Below, piece by piece: positions 8,333 through 15,998 of a stretch of 64,000 nt of DNA (positions are counted from its first letter, which is position 1; each line of letters opens with the position of its first letter). The stretch is from Limivicinus sp963617275 (GTDB lineage Bacteria > Bacillota > Clostridia > Oscillospirales > Oscillospiraceae). The DNA is taken from NCBI GenBank assembly GCA_963617275.1, contig CAVENX010000055.1, positions 43,096 through 107,095 of the forward strand, in the 5' to 3' direction. Under the pieces are notes generated by a model. The model was not told the origin of the DNA and searched no databases. It saw only the letters and a program-made list of their open reading frames with translations. The position numbers were made by a program, and so were the translations under genes.

Positions 8333-8952
8333 TGGATCTTCCTTTCATTAAAGAAGCAATTTCACAGCTTTTCAGTAAAACAAGCTGTGAAATGTACCCT
8401 GCTGTTCCCAAAGAGGCAGCACCCAATTACAGAGGGCGCATCAAGTATGACGCTTCAAAGTGTCTCGGCTGCGGTATGTGCCAGCGTGTATGCGCCGGCG
8501 GCGCTATCACCATGGATAAGGAAGAGGTCGAGGAAGGCACAAAGATCACTCTTTCCTTCAATCTCGGCTCCTGCACTTTCTGCGGCCACTGTGCGGGCTT
8601 CTGCACGACCAAGGCGATCGAGTTGACGGGAGACTATCATATGATAGCCACCAAGGAAGAAGACCTCATCGTCAGCGGAACGCGTATCAAGCCAAAACCT
8701 GTCAAAAAGCCTGCTCCCGCGGTGGCTCCAAAGGCAGAGACGGCTCCCGCCTGCACCGTTGCACCCAGAGACGACGGAAAGCCTGTTCAGGATCCCGAAA
8801 AGTGTGTTTACTGCACCATCTGCGCCAAAAAATGCCCGCAGGGCGCTCTTGAAGTAGACCGTGCCAATAAGGTGTGGAAATGCAATTATGACGATTGCGT
8901 TTCCTGCGGTACCTGCGCGGCTGTCTGCCCGAAGAAAGCATTGGTCTGCTGA
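8332..8952 (+). CDS. Polyferredoxin subunit with four [4Fe-4S] sites (MbhN/EchF-like, extended)
   Basis: 206 residues, longer than the usual two-cluster MbhN/EchF/NuoI subunit. Residues 35-100 form the NuoI-like pair: C44-C47-C50-C54 and C81-C84-C87-C91. A Pro/Ala/Lys-rich linker (about 118-150) then leads to a second bacterial-ferredoxin fold with C158-C161-C164-C168 and C189-C192-C195-C199. It most likely accepts electrons from soluble ferredoxin and wires them to the small subunit; the extra domain could be a tethered ferredoxin. It is the last gene of the hydrogenase operon. Confidence 0.9.
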   Translation: MDLPFIKEAISQLFSKTSCEMYPAVPKEAAPNYRGRIKYDASKCLGCGMCQRVCAGGAITMDKEEVEEGTKITLSFNLGSCTFCGHCAGFCTTKAIELTGDYHMIATKEEDLIVSGTRIKPKPVKKPAPAVAPKAETAPACTVAPRDDGKPVQDPEKCVYCTICAKKCPQGALEVDRANKVWKCNYDDCVSCGTCAAVCPKKALVC

Positions 8953-8971
8953 AAACCCGCATAAAAATTTA

Positions 8972-8995
8972 CCGGCGGTTCAGATGAACCGCCGG
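8972..8995. other. Hairpin after the hydrogenase operon
   Basis: Perfect 10-bp stem CCGGCGGTTC/GAACCGCCGG with AGAT loop, 20 bp after the polyferredoxin stop. No T-run follows, so it is more likely an mRNA-end stabiliser than a terminator; the true terminator is at 9083-9118. Confidence 0.5.
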
Positions 8996-9077
8996 CAGAA
9001 ATGCCCGGAAGTCTTGCAGAGCTTTTTGCCCGCAGGGAAAAATAGCTTTAATAAAAATCAGAATCTTTCAGAACCAG

Positions 9078-9118
9078 AAAAATGCTTCGGACGGTGAAAT
9101 ACCGGCCGAAGCATTTTT
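9078..9118. terminator. Bidirectional rho-independent terminator
   Basis: A 14-bp stem (one mismatch), arms 9083-9096 and 9102-9115 approximately, loop GAAAT, flanked by AAAA on the left and TTTTT on the right. It can end both the rightward hydrogenase operon and the leftward sigma factor gene, which converge here. Confidence 0.8.
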
Positions 9119-9141
9119 GTGACACGGAAAAATAATCAGGA

Positions 9142-9753
9142 TCATATCTTTTCACGGCTTGCGGCGTCCGCAAGCTTCTTTTTTATCCTCTGTAAAGCTG
9201 AATCGACCGATTTTACGGGCTTTCCGATACCTTTTGCTATCTCCTCATATGAAAGACCCTCAAGATACAATTCAAGAACCTTGTTTTCAAGGCTTGACAG
9301 GAGCGATTGCGACAGCGTGCGCAGGCTCTGCATTTCCTCCTCACGGATTATCTGCTGCTCAGGTGTGAGAGTGTAGCGGGCGTCGGCAATTATCGCGTTC
9401 GGCTCCTCATCGTCGGAATACATCTCGTCAAGCGACAGACGGTAGTTGAGCGGCATATGTTTGAACCTGTTTGCCGCCTTTATCGCGGAGAGGATGCGCC
9501 GCTTTATGCACAGCTCCGCATAGCTTTTGAAGGTGCACTGTCTGTCGGGGGAATATGTCTGCATGGAGGTGACAAGCCCCATCATTCCCTCCTGGATCAG
9601 ATCCTCCTCATCGCCGCCGACCAGAAAATAAGGGCGGGTGCATTTTTTTATGAGGGGTCTGTAACGCAGGGAAAGTTCATTTCCGGCCTCGTTGTCGCCG
9701 CGCTGCACAAGCTCAATCAGCCTCTCTTCGCTTAAAGCCGCGTAATCGGTCAT
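9142..9753 (-). CDS. sigH: RNA polymerase sigma-H-type factor (SigH/Spo0H-like)
   Basis: 203 residues, the size of SigH. Region 2 contains DLIQEGMMGLVTSMQTYSPDR, close to the DLiQEGmiGLykAir.Fd.dk of SigH (core-binding and -10 recognition). Region 4 near residues 150-190 contains LSYEEIAKGIGKPVKSVDSALQRIKKK, a helix-turn-helix for the -35 element. SigH directs early sporulation and stationary-phase genes in Firmicutes. The start is ATG at 9753 with GGGAGG upstream. It is monocistronic, converging on the hydrogenase operon. Assignment to SigH rather than another sigma-70 subgroup rests on length and region 2 wording. Confidence 0.85.
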   Translation of the reverse strand: MTDYAALSEERLIELVQRGDNEAGNELSLRYRPLIKKCTRPYFLVGGDEEDLIQEGMMGLVTSMQTYSPDRQCTFKSYAELCIKRRILSAIKAANRFKHMPLNYRLSLDEMYSDDEEPNAIIADARYTLTPEQQIIREEEMQSLRTLSQSLLSSLENKVLELYLEGLSYEEIAKGIGKPVKSVDSALQRIKKKLADAASREKI

Positions 9754-9829
9754 TTTCGCCCTCCCGCCGTTTTTTTACAGTATATCATCTTTTGCAAAAA
9801 ATTACATCAAAAAATTTCGGCGCAAGGTA

Positions 9830-9858
9830 TTGCAAATCTCTCAATAAGAGATTATAAT
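9830..9858 (+). promoter_or_regulatory. Promoter with an embedded palindromic operator (YolD/LexA-like operon)
   Basis: -35 TTGCAA (9830-9835) and -10 TATAAT (9853-9858) are 17 bp apart. The spacer is exactly the palindrome ATCTCT-CAATA-AGAGAT (9836-9852). An operator filling the spacer would block polymerase when bound; the obvious candidate repressor is the LexA-like protein encoded second in this operon. Confidence 0.75.
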
Positions 9859-9888
9859 AAGGTAAATTATCCTGATAGGAGAGCAAAA

Positions 9889-10206
9889 ATGTACACGGAC
9901 AATAAAATATCGGCATTGTCCGCAGCGTTTCATAAAAATGAAGCAGAGCCTGTCGGATTTGTGTATGACAGCCCGAGGGAAAAACGGGTCATTCTCGGTG
10001 AGGATGCTCAGCAGGAACTTAACGCAAAGCTTAAAAGGCTTACGCGGGGAGACGCGGTAAGCGTTGAATATTATTTGTACAGACGCTACGTCACCTTTGC
10101 AGGCGTATATGAGTATATTGACGCGGTACGCCGCTTTATTGTGGTTTCAGGGCGGCGTATATCGCTTGACGATGTGAGGAATGTTTTCAGGGAGGATTGG
10201 CTGTGA
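9889..10206 (+). CDS. YolD-like small protein (SOS-associated family, tentative)
   Basis: 105 residues, soluble. The central part (VSVEYYLYRRYVTFAGVYEYIDAVRR.. followed by RRISLDDVRNV) fits the YolD-like pattern of a beta-rich fold with the ID-x-x-x-R-x-I and I-x-x-x-D-I/V elements. YolD-like genes usually sit with Y-family DNA polymerases under LexA control; here the partner is instead a LexA-like repressor overlapped by 4 bp (GTGA). The start has GATAGGAG upstream. The family call is moderate; the function of YolD proteins is not established. Confidence 0.55.
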   Translation: MYTDNKISALSAAFHKNEAEPVGFVYDSPREKRVILGEDAQQELNAKLKRLTRGDAVSVEYYLYRRYVTFAGVYEYIDAVRRFIVVSGRRISLDDVRNVFREDWL

Positions 10207-10892
10207 ACATAGGAAAGATAATAAGCGAGGCGCGGATCCGGCAGGGCTTGAGCCAGGGCGGACTTGCGGCGCGCCTTTCCATGCTTGGCGTGGAAGTAAC
10301 AAATCAGGCGGTGAGCAAGTGGGAGAAGAATCAGACCATGCCCAACGCGAAACAGTTTATTATTCTCTGTGCCGCCCTCGGTATAGAAGATATTCTCGGT
10401 GAATTTACAAACGGTAAGCACGGCTGCTGGGCAGGATTAAATGGGGAGGGACGGAGAAAGTTGGAGGAATATCATCATCTCCTGAGAGAGAGCGGCAAAT
10501 ACGCCGCAAGAGGCGGGGAGAAGAAAATTATCAGAACGCTCCCGCTGTATTCGCTTGCTGTGTCGGCCGGTACGGGACAATTTCTGGACGGTGAGAATTA
10601 TGAGATGGTAGAGGTCGGGGACGAGGTGCCGGAGGGCGCAAACTTCGGTGTGCGCGTTGCGGGCGACAGTATGGAGCCGAGCTATCACGACGGGCAGACG
10701 CTCTGGGTACGCCAGCAGAGAAGTCTTATGACTGGTGAAATAGGGATATTCCTCTACGACGGCTGCGCATATCTCAAACAACTCAAAGCGGGAGAGGGCT
10801 GCATGCTGCTCCATTCGCTCAACAAAAAGTACAGCGATATTGTGGTCTCAACGGAGCTTCCACTCAGAGTCCTCGGTAAAGTACTGAATTAA
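10203..10892 (+). CDS. XRE-S24 (LexA/CI-like) self-cleaving repressor
   Basis: 229 residues. An N-terminal XRE helix-turn-helix (about 8-45; ARIRQGLSQGGLAARL..NQAVSKWEKNQTMP), a linker, then an S24 peptidase domain. The likely autocleavage site is Ala122-Gly123, the nucleophile is Ser156 in AGDSMEPS, and the general base is Lys192 in AYLKQLKAG. This is the layout of phage CI and LexA-like repressors that cleave themselves on RecA activation. GTG at 10203 is chosen because AGGGAGGA lies 7 bp before it; a TTG at 10197 would be too close. The 14-bp repeat array starts 10 bp after the stop, so it probably lies in the same transcript. Confidence 0.88.
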   Translation: MNIGKIISEARIRQGLSQGGLAARLSMLGVEVTNQAVSKWEKNQTMPNAKQFIILCAALGIEDILGEFTNGKHGCWAGLNGEGRRKLEEYHHLLRESGKYAARGGEKKIIRTLPLYSLAVSAGTGQFLDGENYEMVEVGDEVPEGANFGVRVAGDSMEPSYHDGQTLWVRQQRSLMTGEIGIFLYDGCAYLKQLKAGEGCMLLHSLNKKYSDIVVSTELPLRVLGKVLN

Positions 10893-10901
10893 AAGAGGTA
10901 A

Positions 10902-11335
10902 ACAATAATTTGGTTTACGGAAAATGATTAACTTAAAAACAATATTTGCCAAAATGCCGCTGAATTTACAGAATAATCGTAGAGAAAATAAAATAATTTA
11001 CTTAAATTAGAAAACATATTTTAGTTTACCTAATTTTATTTACACAATATAATCTACATATTTTAAGGGACGTAAAACAGTAAACTTAATATTGGCAACA
11101 GAAAATATTTGACATAAAATGATTAACGGAATCTGATTTACTTAAAATGGAATACGTAAAATAATAAACGTAATTTAGATGACTTAATATAAATTACGTA
11201 AAATAGACAACATAAATTAAGAAACATAATTTGATTTACTTAAATAAAGATACATAAAACAAGCTACATAACAAAATAAACATAACCCATACTACGTAAC
11301 TTAGAATACGTAATATGGGTTACATAATTTTGAAC
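10902..11335 (+). repeat. AT-rich array of 14-bp units with core ACNTAA
   Basis: From 11000 to 11335, 24 consecutive units of exactly 14 bp begin with AC. Reading each unit, A1 and C2 are present in 24/24, base 3 is free (A 11, G 7, T 5, C 1), base 4 is T in 21/24, base 5 is A in 24/24 and base 6 is A in 22/24. Bases 7-14 vary strongly but are mostly A/T. A 25th, slightly broken unit is at 10986 and looser units run back to 10902 with phase slips. Because 14 is not a multiple of 3 and each unit holds TAA, the array cannot be translated. Three units span 42 bp, four helical turns. It follows the LexA-like gene and is far more AT-rich than its surroundings. Confidence 0.9.
11284..11321. other. 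Hairpin-forming pair of units at the array end
   Basis: AACCCATA (11284-11291) pairs with TATGGGTT (11314-11321), and inside it ACGTA pairs with TACGT (11294-11298 with 11307-11311). It is formed by variable halves of units 21 and 23, so the distal end of the array could fold in RNA. Confidence 0.5.
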
Positions 11336-11458
11336 GCCAGGTCGGACTGCAAACTCAGACAGCGGCCATCTCAGCTTATCCTGAAAAACTCTATCGGCAG
11401 CAGCCATGCAAGCCGGCCGTATTCAAGGCAAATCGCGGTGATTGCCGACAAACAGGAA
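11336..11458. other. Non-coding stretch between the array and the GNAT gene
   Basis: Base composition returns to the chromosomal norm. I see no credible short gene, promoter or terminator. On the minus strand it reads as the 3' flank of the acetyltransferase gene. Confidence 0.5.
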
Positions 11459-11989
11459 TCACAGTTTAAACTCAAACATCTTATATTCCGTCCAGCCTGT
11501 GTCTTCGTAAAACATGTTTTTGGCCTCAATAAATTGAAAGCCGCAGGCCGTGTAGAGGCGTTCCGCTGCTTTGCACGCGCCGAGAACATCCAGCCGCACG
11601 GCTTTTTTCTTTTCGGCTTTTGCAAGCTCCAATATGTTTTTTACAACGGCTTTGCCGATGCCCATGCCCTGCAAGGCGGGGGCCACAGCAAGCGCGTGAG
11701 GTACAAGAACCTCTTCGGGTGCACACTCGACGCTCCAAGGGCAGCCGTTATAACCGTCGTTCCATTCGCCGTTCAAAACCACGCAGGCATACAGCGAGCC
11801 GCTTTCCGTAAGTGTGTAAAGCTCTCCGTTGGCAAGGCTTTTCAGCAGAAATTCATCCGAAGGGTAGATGCCCTTCTCCCAACCGAGGTTCTCACTGTTT
11901 ACATTGTTTTTATGGATGCTTTCAGTCACATTCCAATAAAAGTTTTGAATGACCGGAAAATCCTGCTCATTTGCTCTCTGAAAATTCAT
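11459..11989 (-). CDS. GNAT-family N-acetyltransferase
   Basis: 176 residues. The acetyl-CoA binding motif A is HALAVAPALQGMGIGKAVVKNIL (about 98-120, Q/RxxGxG/A = QGMGIG), followed by motif B with the typical AERLYTACGFQF ending. The substrate cannot be told from the sequence. The start is ATG at 11989 with GAGGT upstream. It is the last of a leftward group with the DUF218 and ABC-F genes, but the gap to the next gene is 26 bp, so co-transcription is likely. Confidence 0.88.
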   Translation of the reverse strand: MNFQRANEQDFPVIQNFYWNVTESIHKNNVNSENLGWEKGIYPSDEFLLKSLANGELYTLTESGSLYACVVLNGEWNDGYNGCPWSVECAPEEVLVPHALAVAPALQGMGIGKAVVKNILELAKAEKKKAVRLDVLGACKAAERLYTACGFQFIEAKNMFYEDTGWTEYKMFEFKL

Positions 11990-12015
11990 GGGTTTACCTC
12001 ACATTAGACCAATAC

Positions 12016-12753
12016 TCATTTTCCGAATACTATCAGGTGCGTCAGGCCGAATGCTTCACGTATATAGCAGTTGAGCATATATACGGGATAGCCGGCGTTC
12101 CCGGGCACGGCTTTTGCCTCAACGCCGAGCAGCTTTGCCATTGCCTTCGCTCTGTACAGGTGATATGCGCTGGACAGGAGCGTCACATTCCCGTCCGGCT
12201 CGTCTCCGAGACGTCGGATTATCGCAAACGAATTTGTGAGATTTTCCAGCGTAGAGGTGGATTCTGCCTCCATTATGAGCCTATCGGAAGAAATGCCGCG
12301 CTCACAGAGCCAGAAATACATACATTCCGCTTCCGAGACGTTTTCCCCCGCACCCTTGCCGCCGCTGAGAATTGCGTCGGCATCGGGATAGCGTACAAGA
12401 TAATCAAGCGCCCCCTCAAGCCGGTGCGTCAGCGCAAGCGAGGGGGAGTCGCCATGTACCGCCGCGCCGAGAACGATAAGGTACTTTCTGCCGCAGTCCT
12501 TATCACCACTGCTGCTGCCGATTATCATGAACTCAAGCGTGCAGAAATACAGAAGACCTATGCAGACAAGCACGACGATGACCCGCCAGAGAGAGCTGGG
12601 GACAAATCTGTGCAGCAGCAGAAGCGCCATGATGAAAAGCAGAGTGTAGCATATATAATCATAGCCGCGCATACAGAATTTGAAAAACATCGCCGCCAGC
12701 AGGAGCGCCGCAGGCGGCACAAGCCATGTGTGGGATATAAAGAACGATTTCAT
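12016..12753 (-). CDS. YdcF/ElyC-like DUF218 membrane protein
   Basis: 245 residues. Three to four N-terminal membrane helices (about 8-85), then a soluble DUF218 domain with YLIVLGAAVHGDSPSLAL.HRL, AILSGGKGAGENVSEAECM, ESTSTLENLTNS and LSSAYHLYRAK. ElyC/SanA relatives affect envelope and undecaprenyl-phosphate metabolism; the precise reaction is unknown. ATG at 12753 overlaps the ABC-F stop by ATGA; an upstream in-frame ATG at 12771 lies within the ABC-F gene and would waste the ribosome site GGGAGG. Confidence 0.85.
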   Translation of the reverse strand: MKSFFISHTWLVPPAALLLAAMFFKFCMRGYDYICYTLLFIMALLLLHRFVPSSLWRVIVVLVCIGLLYFCTLEFMIIGSSSGDKDCGRKYLIVLGAAVHGDSPSLALTHRLEGALDYLVRYPDADAILSGGKGAGENVSEAECMYFWLCERGISSDRLIMEAESTSTLENLTNSFAIIRRLGDEPDGNVTLLSSAYHLYRAKAMAKLLGVEAKAVPGNAGYPVYMLNCYIREAFGLTHLIVFGK

Positions 12754-14615
12754 CCGCAAAGTGCCTCCCATTTTTCATACAGCTCTGTAAGCTGAGCATC
12801 AAACTCGTTTTTCCGAGCGTCGATTTCCATAAGCTTCTGGTAATCGGCGGCGTTTTCTTCGGCCAGCGCGTCAAGCTCCGCGATTTTTGCCTCAAGTCTT
12901 GCGATCTCCTTTTCAAGCTTTGTTATCGCTCTGTCGTTGTTTACCGGCCTGAATTTCTTTTCGGCGGCCTTTTTTTCCGGCACGGCTTCGGCGCGGGCAT
13001 AAACCTGCTGCCGTTCGAGCCATTGCAGATAATCCCTGTACCCGCCGCGGTAATCGGTTATTTTCCCGTCGCTCAGCGCCCATATGCGGGTGGCAAATTT
13101 CTCAATGAAGTATCTGTCATGCGAGACGAAAAGAAGCGCCTGCTCATAGTCGGACAGCGCGTCCTCCATCCATTCGCGGCTGGCGATATCAAGGTGGTTT
13201 GTCGGTTCGTCGAGAATAAGGAAGTTTATATCGCTGCCCATTAGCATACAGAGCTTCAGTCGGCTGCGCTCACCGCCGGACAGCGCGCCGACGGGCGTTA
13301 GAACGTCCTCGCCGCGAAAGCCGAATGCAGCAAGTCTGTCGCGTCCTTCCTGCGGCTGACAGCGGCAGTCATAGAGCATGGTGTCAAGAGCACTGCGCCT
13401 GTCGTCGTAAAAGGTGACTATCTGCGGCAGATATGCCGTTCGCACGGCAGGACCTTTGTACAGATATCCCTTATCAGGCGTCTCCTCGCCCATGATGAGC
13501 TTTATAAGGGTAGATTTTCCCGTGCCGTTGTCGCCGATAAGCGCAATGCGCTCACCGCCGGTGACGGCGAGATCGAGTGCATCGAACAGCGTTCTGCCGC
13601 CGAAGGACTTGGATAGACCGTCGGTCACAAGCACCTCGTCACCGCTGAATTCACGCTGCCTGAACTTCACGCTGAGCTTTTTCTGCTCGATCGGTTTTTC
13701 GGAATGAGATAGGCGTTCAATACGCTTTTCCATGGAAAAGGCACGTTTATGCAGCTTGTCATTGCCCATAAACGCCCATAGATGCATCTGTTCCGCCGCA
13801 CGGGTGAGCTGCTCTATCTTAGCCTGATCCTTTTCGTACTTTTTCAGCTTTTCGCCAAAGCGTCGCCGGCGTTCCTCAACATAGAAGCTGTAACCGCCGC
13901 TGTAAAGCTCAGCCTTGCCATCGTTTATCTCTATGGAACGCTGAACCACCTTGTCGAGAAACCAACGGTCATGGCTTATCGCAAGCACCGTTCCCTTGAA
14001 ATGCAGCAGGTATTCCTCAAGCCACTGCGTAGCGCGCAGGTCAAGATGGTTGGTAGGCTCGTCCAGCAGCAGAATATCGGTATCCTCAAGAATGAGGCGG
14101 GCGAGGTTGACACGTGTTTTCTCCCCGCCAGAGAGCAGCGCAAACGGGCGCGCCCTCATGTCGGCGTCTATGTCAAGTCCGTTTGCCACCTTGTTCCGCT
14201 CCGTGTCCATGTCGTAGCCGCCGAGGCGCCGGAAGTCCTCCGAAAGGCGGTCGTATTCCCGAAGCAGCGCTTCGTCGCCGCTGTGCCCTATCTCTGTGGT
14301 AAGCTCGTCGATGCGGTGTGAAATGGCGTAAAGACGCTTGTGGGCGTCCTTGAGCACGTCCTCGGTCGTCCAGCCGTCCGGATAGACCGGGATCTGCGAT
14401 ATAAGCCCGAGACGCTTGCCGGGGCAGATCATTATCTCGCCTTCGTCGTAATCAAGCTCTCCGGTCAGGATTCTGAAAAGGGTTGTTTTCCCGCAGCCGT
14501 TGTGACCGAGAATACCGACGCGCTCTCCGGAATAGACCGTGAATGTCAGACCGTCAAGTATATTATTGCCTATCTCAAAGGATTTGACCAATGAGCTGAC
14601 AGATATATCTATCAT
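12750..14615 (-). CDS. ABC-F family ATPase (ribosome-associated)
   Basis: 621 residues, two ABC cassettes with no membrane domain. Cassette 1 has Walker A GHNGCGKTT (about 37-45), signature LSGGEKTR (160-167) and Walker B DEPTNHLD (184-191). Cassette 2 has GDNGTGKST, LSGGERSR and DEPTNHLD. A charged linker between the cassettes and a C-terminal Lys/Glu coiled coil (about 550-621) match the Uup/YfmR-like ABC-F subgroups. These proteins act at the ribosomal E site; antibiotic-protection types cannot be separated from housekeeping types by eye. It lies 3 bp after the penicillin-binding protein gene. Confidence 0.93.
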   Translation of the reverse strand: MIDISVSSLVKSFEIGNNILDGLTFTVYSGERVGILGHNGCGKTTLFRILTGELDYDEGEIMICPGKRLGLISQIPVYPDGWTTEDVLKDAHKRLYAISHRIDELTTEIGHSGDEALLREYDRLSEDFRRLGGYDMDTERNKVANGLDIDADMRARPFALLSGGEKTRVNLARLILEDTDILLLDEPTNHLDLRATQWLEEYLLHFKGTVLAISHDRWFLDKVVQRSIEINDGKAELYSGGYSFYVEERRRRFGEKLKKYEKDQAKIEQLTRAAEQMHLWAFMGNDKLHKRAFSMEKRIERLSHSEKPIEQKKLSVKFRQREFSGDEVLVTDGLSKSFGGRTLFDALDLAVTGGERIALIGDNGTGKSTLIKLIMGEETPDKGYLYKGPAVRTAYLPQIVTFYDDRRSALDTMLYDCRCQPQEGRDRLAAFGFRGEDVLTPVGALSGGERSRLKLCMLMGSDINFLILDEPTNHLDIASREWMEDALSDYEQALLFVSHDRYFIEKFATRIWALSDGKITDYRGGYRDYLQWLERQQVYARAEAVPEKKAAEKKFRPVNNDRAITKLEKEIARLEAKIAELDALAEENAADYQKLMEIDARKNEFDAQLTELYEKWEALCG

Positions 14616-14618
14616 CTG

Positions 14619-15998
14619 TTATTCTCCAAAAAGTTTCAAATAATTTTGCAGTATACGGTTTGTCGTAAGGCCGGCAACGGCAAGGCCGTCCCCGCCTTCT
14701 TCGACAAACGTGACAAAAGCATAGGGATGCTCCTCGTCATCAAGAAATCCGGCAAACCATGAGTGTGTTGTTCCGGCACCCGTTTCCGCCGTACCGGTTT
14801 TTGCGCAGATATTAAGACCGGGGAAATTCTCGTCCCCATGGTAATGGTAGCTTACATTGAAGCTCATAAGCTCTTTGAGTTTGCTTGCTGTGGCGGAGGA
14901 AAGCAGACGCGTGGTTCTGACGCTGCTGCCGTCCCTTAGAAGCTTCGGCTCGTTGAGAAGACCGTCGTTTGCAATGGCCGAGACGATGCGCAGCATGGAG
15001 TACGGGCATACAAGATCGGTTGATTGCCCGATACCCGACCATGCAAGTTCCGGATCGCCTATAAATTCAGTCGGATAGCTGCCCTTGGCGGTAACGATGC
15101 CGTCAAGGTGGTGGTTCGACAGAAGCCCGAGATCCTTTACGTATTTTACCATTGTGTCCTGACCGAGAGATACGGCTATCTGCGCGAACGCGACGTTGCA
15201 GGAATTGGCAAGCGCCTGTTCAAAGTTCTGGTTATAGTGAACGCCGGAGCAGGTGATCGGTACGCCCGCGATCTCATATACTTTTTCGCAGTAATAGGTG
15301 CGCTCGTTCAGATCTTTGAGATTTTCGACCGCAGCTATGGCGGTCACTATTTTGAAAACCGAACCGGGCACGAATGAGGCGGAGATGCAGCGGTTTATAT
15401 ACGCCCCGTCCGCAGGGACGGCCTCCGCATCAAGCGGATCGACCGTCGGCATCGAAACCATTCCCAGAAGCTCTCCTGTTCTGTAATTGCAGACGAGAAC
15501 CGCCGCGTTGTAGCGTTCGGCACGGATTATGACGTCGTTGCCCTCCTCATCAAGCAGGTATTCATCCTCCTGCCCGTCCTTTGTCAGCTGAAACAGCTGC
15601 CGGTATATTATATTGTTGAGACGTGAATCAATATTGAGTATGAGAGTGCTGTTTTCCGTCTGGGTTGTGCCGTGTATGAGGTCGAAGCCCTGAAGCTCAC
15701 CGGCATATTCGGAAATCACGCCCGTTCCGGTCCTGCCCCAATAGTCGCCGGTCACATGGTAGTTTGCTATGCGGGTCAGCCTGTCTTCTGAAAAGGTGTT
15801 TTCATAGCCGCTGAAATACGCGAGCCTTGTCCCGTTTCTGTCCAGAAGCTCACCGGTGGAGCCGGAATTTGCACGGGAGAAATACATCGCCCATTTTGCC
15901 CCGTCGTCAACATAGCGTATGACGTATGTCACCATACCGCATATTACAAGTGCGGCAATAACGAGAACGGAAACTGCACGGTTGCTTATTTTTTTCAA
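14619..15998 (-). CDS. Class B penicillin-binding protein (FtsI/PbpA-like transpeptidase)
   Basis: 459 residues. One N-terminal membrane helix (about 8-28), a short dimerisation region, and a transpeptidase domain with SVFK (nucleophile Ser213, Lys216), SCN (266-268) and KTGTAE (Lys400). At 459 residues it is short, like mycobacterial PbpA, and lacks PASTA domains. The start overlaps the upstream FtsW/RodA-like gene by 4 bp; such SEDS-class B PBP pairs work together to polymerise and crosslink peptidoglycan. Whether the pair serves division, elongation or sporulation is not decidable here. Confidence 0.93.
   Translation of the reverse strand: MKKISNRAVSVLVIAALVICGMVTYVIRYVDDGAKWAMYFSRANSGSTGELLDRNGTRLAYFSGYENTFSEDRLTRIANYHVTGDYWGRTGTGVISEYAGELQGFDLIHGTTQTENSTLILNIDSRLNNIIYRQLFQLTKDGQEDEYLLDEEGNDVIIRAERYNAAVLVCNYRTGELLGMVSMPTVDPLDAEAVPADGAYINRCISASFVPGSVFKIVTAIAAVENLKDLNERTYYCEKVYEIAGVPITCSGVHYNQNFEQALANSCNVAFAQIAVSLGQDTMVKYVKDLGLLSNHHLDGIVTAKGSYPTEFIGDPELAWSGIGQSTDLVCPYSMLRIVSAIANDGLLNEPKLLRDGSSVRTTRLLSSATASKLKELMSFNVSYHYHGDENFPGLNICAKTGTAETGAGTTHSWFAGFLDDEEHPYAFVTFVEEGGDGLAVAGLTTNRILQNYLKLFGE

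Noticed and set aside
882..8952. NADH:quinone oxidoreductase (complex I)
   Set aside because: The large subunit retains all four Ni-binding cysteines and there are no NuoE/F/G genes, while hypA and hypE are adjacent.
10902..11335. CRISPR array
   Set aside because: The constant part is only about 6 bp and the variable part 8 bp, far below repeat and spacer sizes, and no cas genes are present.
10902..11335. Protein-coding tandem repeat
   Set aside because: The 14-bp period shifts frame every unit and each unit contains TAA, so all frames are closed on the plus strand; no long frame exists on the minus strand.
11371..11625. 84-codon minus-strand frame overlapping the GNAT gene end
   Set aside because: It overlaps the acetyltransferase in another frame, has no ribosome site and no recognisable motif; its hydrophobic C-terminus in 11371-11458 is likely chance.
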